53,700 nt of DNA. It comes from a virus. Below are positions 46,389-52,359 of the stretch, piece after piece. A program made the position numbers and the translations under genes. The DNA lies in the IMG/VR virus record IMGVR_UViG_3300013136_000004, positions 1 through 53,700 of that record. The stretch is one strand, 5' to 3'. The notes beneath the pieces are model-generated. The model saw nothing but the letters and a program-made list of their open reading frames with translations, was not told the origin of the DNA and did no database searches. The stretch's first letter is position 1; each line of letters begins with the position of its first letter.

Positions 46389-46603
46389 TGGGAGATTCGT
46401 ACGAAAAGATGAAATCCGACAGAGAGCTTTTGAATAGGCAGTTGAAGAATTATCTAAGAGGAAGACCTATCTGCTGCTCAAAATGCAATCTGAGACTGGG
46501 AGTCAGCTACAAAGACGGAAAAGGAATAGAGAGAGGCTTGACTTCAGTTAAGAGGAAAGATAAATACTACTGCCAGTACTGTGCTCCTCGGCCTGAGAGA
46601 TAA
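46385..46603 (+). CDS. small zinc-ribbon protein
   Basis: Overlaps the previous gene (ATGA). The 72-residue product has CCSKCNLRLG and YYCQYCAPR Cys pairs about 31 residues apart and a helical N-terminus, so a zinc ribbon is likely. Confidence 0.55.
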   Translation: MMGDSYEKMKSDRELLNRQLKNYLRGRPICCSKCNLRLGVSYKDGKGIERGLTSVKRKDKYYCQYCAPRPER

Positions 46604-46604
46604 T

Positions 46605-46802
46605 ATGAACGCAGAAAAAGTATTGGACGAATCAAAACTTGTAATTGAATTTCTCCTCAAGGAGAGAAAAATGAAACCGGATGAGGCGGCCTCTGTTCTT
46701 ACTGTTTCAGCATTTGCGATAAATGAAATGATAAACCAAGAAACCCGAAAAGAAATGACAAAACAGATGCTCTTGAATATTTTCAATTCCGGAGGAAGAT
46801 AA
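46605..46802 (+). CDS. small helical protein (65 aa)
   Basis: Starts one base after the previous stop with GAGAG upstream. Helical, with a possible HTH (LKERKMKPDEAASVLTVSAFAINEMI). Unknown function. Confidence 0.5.
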   Translation: MNAEKVLDESKLVIEFLLKERKMKPDEAASVLTVSAFAINEMINQETRKEMTKQMLLNIFNSGGR

Positions 46803-46816
46803 TTACATAGAGGAAT

Positions 46817-46978
46817 ATGGAAACTTGGATAATAGCTTCTGGTTTTTCTATTATGTTAATATTACTTTTTATAGGTATATTTTCTCATATCTATGAATGG
46901 TGGATAGAAAAAAGAAAAGAAGAATATCATAAAGAAGGGATGTGGCAAGGATATAGAGATTTTAAAGATAAATATTGA
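46817..46978 (+). CDS. one-helix membrane mini-protein (53 aa)
   Basis: AGAGGA precedes ATG 46817. An N-terminal hydrophobic helix (IIASGFSIMLILLFIGIFSH) is followed by a charged cytoplasmic-type tail. Fifth small membrane protein of this kind in the window. Confidence 0.5.
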   Translation: METWIIASGFSIMLILLFIGIFSHIYEWWIEKRKEEYHKEGMWQGYRDFKDKY

Positions 46979-46998
46979 TATAAAGAGAAAGGAGAAAG

Positions 46999-47400
46999 AT
47001 GAGCCTATATAACATCATCAATGGAGCAAGTCCTGCCTGCTTTTTTATTCTCCCGATGCTGGGGAAGCATCCAGATGAATATCCGAGATTTAGAGATTGC
47101 TTCATAGGGGAGAATAAAAGAAAAAAGACAATAGATGTCTATACTCGAGTCGGAGGAGGAAATCGAAATTGCGGATACGGAGAAGAAGAGCTATATAAGC
47201 ATCCAAATTTCATATCGACATTCGATGACGATTCCGATTCAACATACGCCACTTATAGATTTTCTGTCCCTGAAAAATGGAAGAAGGATTTCTCAAAAAT
47301 AATAAACGGAAGACTGAAGGAAATCTCAATCGAATACAAGAGCGAGATATATAGAGTCTTTCCTAAACTGAAAGATAAATTGGACATATTCAACAAATAG
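46999..47400 (+). CDS. conserved phage protein of unknown function
   Basis: AAAGGAG precedes ATG 46999. The 133-residue product has PACFFILPMLGKHPDEYPRFRDCFI, IDVYTRVGGGNR, STFDDDSDSTYATYRFSVPEKWKKDF and VFPKLKDKL, a set I recognise as recurring in phage genomes without assigned function. The TRVGGGNR and DDDSDSTYATY segments are probably functional, perhaps in nucleotide or metal binding. Confidence 0.6.
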   Translation: MSLYNIINGASPACFFILPMLGKHPDEYPRFRDCFIGENKRKKTIDVYTRVGGGNRNCGYGEEELYKHPNFISTFDDDSDSTYATYRFSVPEKWKKDFSKIINGRLKEISIEYKSEIYRVFPKLKDKLDIFNK

Positions 47401-47413
47401 AAAGGAGAAATCG

Positions 47414-48181
47414 ATGGCTGAATTACATGAACTGCTTGCAGTAGAAGGAAGTAAACAAGGGATTGCTCAGAAGATAATTGATGAGGCAATAGTTACATTC
47501 ACTAAGAAAATGGAGCACTTCACAGGTCATCGCAAAACACTTAATATGTTTGCCGATGAAGATAAAAATCAGGAAGATGCCTGCACAGAAATAAAAGAGA
47601 TGGTCACAACCGTTCCTGATAAATTGGCTTACGCTGTTGATTCAATCAAAGACTGGCTGGATGTTACTTTCCAGAAAGAAAAATCAAACCAGAACGCAAA
47701 GGCAAACATCGAAATCGACGATGTTTTGTTAGCAGTTGATTGCCCGGCCACTTTCCTTCTCGGGCTTGAAACAAAGAAGCTCTTGGACATTCGACGTATG
47801 TTTGAAGTCGTTCCTACTCTCCAGCCTGGAATCAAATGGGAGAAAGACCCGCAGATGGGAGAGAATGTTTACAGGGCTGAAAATGCTGTTAAGACAACAA
47901 AAACAAAAAAGACAGCACAGAGCAAGATTCTTGTTCCTGCGACAAAAGAACATCCTGCACAGATAGAAAAGTGGAATGAGGATATCGTTGTCGGCATGTA
48001 TACTGAAGAGAAGTGGAGCGGTATGATAACTCCGGCTGAGAAGTCTGCTATACTTGGAAGGATAGACAAGCTGCTCCAAGCGTGCAAACAGGCAAGAATG
48101 AGAGCAAATAAAACAGAAGCAGTGAAAGATAAGATTGCAGATAGATTATTCAAATATATTATCAAAGGAGAATTGTACTAA
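47414..48181 (+). CDS. conserved phage protein (DUF7873-like)
   Basis: AAAGGAG precedes ATG 47414. The 255-residue product is helical at both ends with VLLAVDCPATFLLGLETKKLLDIR and VPTLQPGIKWEKDPQMG in the middle, a pattern I associate with the DUF7873 family of phage proteins. A Lys/Thr-rich linker (VKTTKTKKTAQSK) divides it. No known function. Confidence 0.55.
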   Translation: MAELHELLAVEGSKQGIAQKIIDEAIVTFTKKMEHFTGHRKTLNMFADEDKNQEDACTEIKEMVTTVPDKLAYAVDSIKDWLDVTFQKEKSNQNAKANIEIDDVLLAVDCPATFLLGLETKKLLDIRRMFEVVPTLQPGIKWEKDPQMGENVYRAENAVKTTKTKKTAQSKILVPATKEHPAQIEKWNEDIVVGMYTEEKWSGMITPAEKSAILGRIDKLLQACKQARMRANKTEAVKDKIADRLFKYIIKGELY

Positions 48182-48210
48182 AAAATTAAGATTTTCAAAT
48201 GAGGAATGAG

Positions 48211-48630
48211 ATGAGTAGAATAGTTATCAAACAGCATTATGTTACATTTTTCAGCCCTGGTACTTTTATGGCAGAAACAACTACAAAAAGAATATCTCGA
48301 TGGAACATAAAAGAAGCCGTGGAAATGTCACACCATATAACAGAAAGATACAATTCTCATCCATACTGTTTTAAATTTAGTACCCGTGGAAGAACAGAAG
48401 ATGAGATTGATAGCAGGGAATTAAAAACATCTAAACGTTTTTATCTTGGAGGAACAGTTTTATCTCTGAAAGAAATAAAGAATCGTGGTCTTGAAAAAGA
48501 CAGAATATTAATGTCAAACATGGAAGACAATGGTTGGGATAAAATTGTTGAATCATGTACGCCGTGGAAATGGTGTCAGCCTTTATATAAAGGAGACGTT
48601 GTCTTAGACATGGAGAAGTACAGATTATGA
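48211..48630 (+). CDS. conserved phage protein of unknown function
   Basis: I chose ATG 48211 (GAATGAG upstream); 48199 is in frame. The 139-residue product (VTFFSPGTFMAETTTKRISRWNIKEAVEM; FKFSTRGRTEDEIDSRELKTSKRFYLGGTV; MEDNGWDKIVES; PWKWCQPLYKGD) belongs to a family found in many phages. Strand-rich; no catalytic motif visible. Confidence 0.6.
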   Translation: MSRIVIKQHYVTFFSPGTFMAETTTKRISRWNIKEAVEMSHHITERYNSHPYCFKFSTRGRTEDEIDSRELKTSKRFYLGGTVLSLKEIKNRGLEKDRILMSNMEDNGWDKIVESCTPWKWCQPLYKGDVVLDMEKYRL

Positions 48631-48647
48631 AAGGAGAAGTATAAAAT

Positions 48648-48726
48648 TAGGGCAGCTTTGTTGTTGCTGTTGTTGTTAAAAGTTGCGTCTGAACCGCAAC
48701 GATGTGAAGTTTATCTTTTTGCCCTA
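48648..48726 (+). ncRNA. structured RNA segment upstream of the permuted tRNA
   Basis: No gene fits 48631-49008. A 7-bp stem (TAGGGCA 48648-48654 with TGCCCTA 48720-48726) encloses a 6-bp hairpin (GTTGCG/CGCAAC with a seven-base loop at 48682-48700). It may be part of the processing context of the permuted tRNA that follows. A TGAGTCCAA stretch at 48737 faintly recalls the P7 strand of group I introns. Confidence 0.35.
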
Positions 48727-48772
48727 TATTTTCATCTGAGTCCAACATCTATAGTTGGTGGGTTGGCCGAAG

Positions 48773-48861
48773 TTAAAATCCCAAATAAGGGTTCAATTCC
48801 CTTCTCGTCCTCCAATAAAACATACGGACGAGTGGTCTAATGGGAAGGCGGGGAGAATTTT
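48773..48861 (+). tRNA. candidate circularly permuted tRNA
   Basis: The 3' half comes first: TCCC (48779-48782, anticodon-stem strand), a T-arm with AAGGG-TTCAATT-CCCTT (48787-48803), acceptor strand CTCGTCC (48804-48810), T73 and CCA. After a nine-to-ten base spacer comes the 5' half: GGACGAG (48826-48832, all seven pairs with CTCGTCC), T8, a D-arm GTCT-AATGGGA-AGGC with A14, G18-G19 and A21, G26, then GGGA (48851-48854), which pairs with TCCC. The anticodon loop is not clear; TTAAAA before TCCC would give TTA or TAA. No ordinary partner for either half exists nearby. Confidence 0.55.
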
Positions 48862-48955
48862 AAGTAATGAGCTAATTCATTCAACAACATAGACAAAGAC
48901 GATACATGATGCAATTGAAATATCACTTGAAATGATATTAGATAATCATGAACCG

Positions 48956-48990
48956 AAAGGGGAGAACACGGATAGGTTCTCCCCTTTTCA
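48956..48990 (+). terminator. Rho-independent terminator
   Basis: A 12-bp perfect stem (48956-48967 with 48976-48987) and eight-base loop, ending in TTTT and followed by CATTTTC. It ends the RNA-rich interval. Confidence 0.8.
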
Positions 48991-49008
48991 TTTTCAAAGG
49001 ATGAAGCA

Positions 49009-49122
49009 ATGAAAGAGAGACAAGAGTTGTGGTGTCACAACTGCAATAAGAACGTATGCAATAGGAGGCACAAGGGAAGCCTGGCTGAACATAACATACA
49101 ACTACTCGATTTATTTCTATAA
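49009..49122 (+). CDS. short zinc-knuckle protein, probably truncated
   Basis: AAAGG lies eight bases before ATG 49009. The 37-residue product has CHNCNKNVC, a zinc knuckle, but its C-terminal third (SLAEHNIQLLDLFL) is an out-of-frame reading of the gene remnant that follows, so the natural end of this gene has been lost. Confidence 0.4.
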   Translation: MKERQELWCHNCNKNVCNRRHKGSLAEHNIQLLDLFL

Positions 49123-49330
49123 GTATATAGATAAAGAGAAAGGGATTTGATTTCTATACGGAAAAACAGGAAAGGAAAGCATTCCGATACTGGAAAACGC
49201 AATAAGCAAACTGAAAGACGACAACGAGGAGGACTACTGGAGAGCAACAGAAGGCAACGCAAAGAGAGCATTAATGAATCTACTCTTAATTGCAAGCATA
49301 AGACCTGACGGGATATGGGAAGGAGATTAA
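49076..49330 (+). pseudogene. phage protein gene with an in-frame TGA
   Basis: From 49076 one frame reads EAWLNITYNYSIYFYKYIDKEKGI, then TGA (49148), then FLYGKTGKESIPILENAI, DYWRATEGNAKRALMNLLLIA and RPDGIWEGD to TAA 49328. This is a family common in phages (ITYNYS...LYGKTG...WEGD). No start is visible in front. It is most simply a 5'-truncated copy with a nonsense change; there is no Cys context or clear SECIS-like hairpin as at 42255. Confidence 0.5.
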
Positions 49331-49504
49331 ATGAAAAGAGTATGCGAAATATGCAATAAGATAATAGATGAGAAAGACACAATAATAGTAACACCCAGCC
49401 AATATAGAGAATGCAAAGGGATAGGCAAACCAATACAGTATTGCTTTAGAGAAGACAACAGAGTAATATGTGAAAAGTGCTGTATAATAGGGAGAAAAGA
49501 ATGA
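49331..49504 (+). CDS. zinc-ribbon protein (57 aa)
   Basis: GGAGAT precedes ATG 49331. The product has CEICNK and CEKCC pairs with a middle YCFREDN, typical of small zinc ribbons. It overlaps the next gene by four bases. Confidence 0.55.
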   Translation: MKRVCEICNKIIDEKDTIIVTPSQYRECKGIGKPIQYCFREDNRVICEKCCIIGRKE

Positions 49505-49698
49505 TAGCAAAAGAAAGATACGACAGATATCAGAGATTGGCAAGACTATACGGAAGCATGAGCATGCTGTTCCTGACACTATCGAAGAATATAATACCTA
49601 CAGAGAAAGAAATAGAGGTATTTAAAAACAACTACAAAGAAGTAAATAGAATTATAAAAGAAATAAATGACGCAAATATAGAAGCGTTAAATAGATAA
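49501..49698 (+). CDS. small helical protein (65 aa)
   Basis: ATGA overlap, GGGAG upstream. Helical, with IEVFKNNYKEVNRIIKEIN near the end. It precedes an AT-rich gap of about 150 bases (49699-49846) that has a weak TTAACC-17-TATAAG promoter candidate and no other gene. Confidence 0.5.
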   Translation: MIAKERYDRYQRLARLYGSMSMLFLTLSKNIIPTEKEIEVFKNNYKEVNRIIKEINDANIEALNR

Positions 49699-49846
49699 AT
49701 GAATTATAGAAATAAATAAAATGAAAGAAAGAATGAGATAAGAAGAATAAGTAGTATAAGAGAAATACGTAGAGAAGAAGTATGTATATTTTAACCTCTT
49801 TTGTTTTGTTTTATATAAGTAGTAAAAAGTAGTTAGGAGGAAATGT

Positions 49847-50275
49847 ATGGATGTGAAAGATGTGAAAGGGAGAGCGAAAGGGAAGGGATTCCCTCCTGCA
49901 AGGGTGGTAGAGAGAGCCCTCTGGGAATCTGGTGGGTTCCTCTCAGCTGCTGCCGAACTGTTAGGTTGCGCACAATCCACCCTATCAGAAAGGGTAAAAA
50001 AGAACGACAGATTAGCGGCATGTTTGAAGCTTATCGAGGAGTCTTTTCTCGACCTTTCAGAGCATAAATTAGTACGCGCAATCAAAAATAACGAGGCATG
50101 GGCAATACAGTTCTATCTGCGCACAAAGGGTAAAGGAAGAGGATATGTAGAAGGCGGAAAGGGAGAACAGCGGGAAGAAACAGCTCCTATCTTCATACAT
50201 CAGCCAAGTGGAGGAGCGTTGCCAGTAGTAAAGACATACTCCACTCAGAGCAACGATGCTGTTAATGGTAAATAA
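49847..50275 (+). CDS. terS: terminase small subunit candidate
   Basis: TAGGAGG precedes ATG 49847. Residues about 20-60 hold a helix-turn-helix (VVERALWESGGFLSAAAELLGCAQSTLSERVKK), followed by LIEESFLDLSEHKLVRAIKNNEAWAIQFYLRTKGKGRGY, a helical core seen in many phage small terminases. The C-terminal 35 residues are disordered. It sits directly before a repeated palindrome and the large subunit gene. It would recognise the packaging site and guide the large subunit. Confidence 0.72.
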   Translation: MDVKDVKGRAKGKGFPPARVVERALWESGGFLSAAAELLGCAQSTLSERVKKNDRLAACLKLIEESFLDLSEHKLVRAIKNNEAWAIQFYLRTKGKGRGYVEGGKGEQREETAPIFIHQPSGGALPVVKTYSTQSNDAVNGK

Positions 50276-50280
50276 ATTTA

Positions 50281-50390
50281 ATACCCGGTATTAAAAAAGT
50301 TTATACCCGGTATTAAAAAAGTTTATACCCGGTATTAAAAAAGTTTATACCCGGTATTAAAAAAGTTTATACCCGGTATTAAAAAAGTTA
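50281..50390 (+). repeat. five tandem 22-bp repeats with an 11-base palindrome
   Basis: ATACCCGGTATTAAAAAAGT plus TT is repeated five times (50281, 50303, 50325, 50347, 50369). Each copy has the palindrome ATACC-C-GGTAT and an A tract. The 22-bp period is about two helical turns, so sites face one side of DNA. Located between the terminase genes, it is a packaging-site (pac) or operator candidate. Confidence 0.75.
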
Positions 50391-50449
50391 AGAAACAAAA
50401 GGAATTACGACGTCAAAGGAAACGTTATCTTAATAAAGTAGATTAAAGA

Positions 50450-52153
50450 ATGCCTATGCAAGAGCTAACATATAATAGTGGAGGAAAGAAAGGAAGACCA
50501 CTTGGATGGAGAAAAGATACCCATTCAAAGGAAGCTATTGCTAAGAAGAGAAGACTTGAGAATATATATACGAAGGAAACACTTGCTCAGATAGATAGAG
50601 AGAAAGATAGTAGTATAAGAGAAGAAGAGGGGAGAGAGAGTACCCCCCGGGGAGGTGGAGAATTTGCTCAAGGGGTGAGTGAGAGAGGGGTGGGGAGCCC
50701 CTCTCAAAATTCTTCTCACTCTGCTTCGACTTCTTCTCACTCTGAAAAAATCTCTCAACTGGATTCTGGTAATGATTCTGAAATTTTCTCTCCTGTTAAT
50801 ACACCACCTCCACAAAATTTTTCATCTTCTTCTATAGGTTATAAAAATGGTGGTTATTTTTTAAACCCTTCTGAAGCCTCTAATCTGATAAAGAAGAATG
50901 TTCCTGTAAAGACGATAAAGACAACCTCTGTCTTTGACGCAAATCTTTCATCTGACTCTAAGGTGATATGTGACAGGGGAGGTGCTCGCTCATCAAAATC
51001 CTACTCTATTGCGCAGCTCATAGTAGAGCGGTTTCTTGGAATTCCTGGTAGGAGGATTCTCATCGTTCGGAAGACCATGCCTTCGCTCCGTATCACCACA
51101 TTGCCTCTCATATATGAGACTTTAGATAATTATGGGTATAAGCAGAAGATAACGGAAGAGAAAGTTGCATTTAATATTTTATTTGGAAAAAGTTTGATTC
51201 ACTTCTCCTCTCTCGATGACCCGGAAAAGATTCACTCATCTGAATGGAATGACATCTGGATGGAGGAGGCAACAGAGTTTACATACGAGGATTTCATTAC
51301 TCTGAAGTTGCGCACATCTGCTCCTGATAAAGGCATCAGGAATCAATTGTTTCTGTCTTTCAATCCGATAGATGAGTATCACTGGATAAAATCGAATATT
51401 TTGGATGCACACGTTCCGGATTGCACAGAAATAGTGTCAAATTACAAGTGCAATCCTTTCTTGTCGGCTGATTATATTCAGACCTTGGAGGCGTTAAAAG
51501 ACCAGGACAGAAACTTTTACAGGATATTCGCTGAAGGAGAATGGGGTCGCCTGGAGCACGTTATCTACAAGAATTGGTATGAGACGGCGGACTTTTCTAT
51601 TCCTGTTTCTGGCGACAATACATTCTATGGACTGGATTTTGGGTTCAATTCGCCTACGTCTCTCGTCGAGGTACGCGTGGATGCGCGCCCGGGAGAGGCT
51701 TCTGCATGGCGGGTAGAGGCTAATGAGATAATATATGAGGCAGGGCTCACAAATTCTGCCCTCATTGAGAAGATGAAGGTTGTTATCCCAGAAGACAGAA
51801 GAAGAAAATTCATCTATCCTGATTGCGCAGAGCCTCAGAGGATAGAGGAATTGCGCTCTGCTGGGTTCCGGGTGGAGCCTGCAGAAAAGGATGTACTGGA
51901 CGGGATTGATTTCTGTAAACGCTTCAGAATCGGAATTACCTCAAATTCGATAAATGGACTGAAGGAGATAAGAGGCTATTCCTACAGAGTCGACAGGCAA
52001 GGGAAAGTCCTGGATGAGCCAGTCAAGTATAACGACCATTTCATCGACGCCTTCCGGTATGCTCTATATACGCACGGAAAGAAGTTTCTTGGAGGAAGGC
52101 CTCGAATTCGGTCATTCACAATCAAAGCAGATGGAGAGAAGGAGGAGAAATAA
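50450..52153 (+). CDS. terL: terminase large subunit
   Basis: ATPase motifs: VICDRGGARSSKSYS (Walker A-like, about 172-186), DIWMEEATEF (Walker B with catalytic Glu), LSFNPI (coupling motif). Nuclease motifs: FYGLDFGFNSPTSLV, KFIYPDCAEP and the C-terminal DHFIDAFRYALYT. It cuts and pumps DNA into the prohead through the portal. The first approximately 130 residues are a Ser-rich, low-complexity extension not needed for the fold. The RBS is poor near ATG 50450, and a later internal start is possible. Confidence 0.88.
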   Translation: MPMQELTYNSGGKKGRPLGWRKDTHSKEAIAKKRRLENIYTKETLAQIDREKDSSIREEEGRESTPRGGGEFAQGVSERGVGSPSQNSSHSASTSSHSEKISQLDSGNDSEIFSPVNTPPPQNFSSSSIGYKNGGYFLNPSEASNLIKKNVPVKTIKTTSVFDANLSSDSKVICDRGGARSSKSYSIAQLIVERFLGIPGRRILIVRKTMPSLRITTLPLIYETLDNYGYKQKITEEKVAFNILFGKSLIHFSSLDDPEKIHSSEWNDIWMEEATEFTYEDFITLKLRTSAPDKGIRNQLFLSFNPIDEYHWIKSNILDAHVPDCTEIVSNYKCNPFLSADYIQTLEALKDQDRNFYRIFAEGEWGRLEHVIYKNWYETADFSIPVSGDNTFYGLDFGFNSPTSLVEVRVDARPGEASAWRVEANEIIYEAGLTNSALIEKMKVVIPEDRRRKFIYPDCAEPQRIEELRSAGFRVEPAEKDVLDGIDFCKRFRIGITSNSINGLKEIRGYSYRVDRQGKVLDEPVKYNDHFIDAFRYALYTHGKKFLGGRPRIRSFTIKADGEKEEK

Positions 52154-52359
52154 TGTCTCACTTCTATCCAACGAAAGAAGAATTCTATAAGTTCCGGATG
52201 CTCGAGTATATCGAAGAAGGAGCGTCCTTTTATTCATACTATGGCAAGAGAGAACTTCTCAAGGAGATAGATTGTCTATACAAGACGCTTCTCGTTGACG
52301 GGGCTGTTCTCGTTCTATATCAAGGAGAAATGAGAGAGGTGAGGTGGATGAATATATGA
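52153..52359 (+). CDS. small protein between terminase and portal
   Basis: Overlaps the terL stop by one base and the portal start by four. 68 residues, acidic and helical first (YPTKEEFYKFRMLEYIEEGASFYSYYGKREL), then a strand pair. Unknown; the position suggests a packaging-associated small protein. Confidence 0.55.
   Translation: MSHFYPTKEEFYKFRMLEYIEEGASFYSYYGKRELLKEIDCLYKTLLVDGAVLVLYQGEMREVRWMNI

Noticed and set aside
48658-48840. 60-codon open frame across the RNA region
   Set aside because: It has no ribosome binding site and runs through the 3' half of the permuted tRNA and its acceptor stem; it is not a credible gene.
48773-48861. tmRNA, including the permuted two-piece type
   Set aside because: The 5' half has a normal D-arm with G18-G19 and A21 and there is no tag reading frame or tmRNA-type 5' consensus, so a tRNA fits better.
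50281-50390. CRISPR array
   Set aside because: The 22-bp units are directly adjacent with no spacers, and no cas genes are present.
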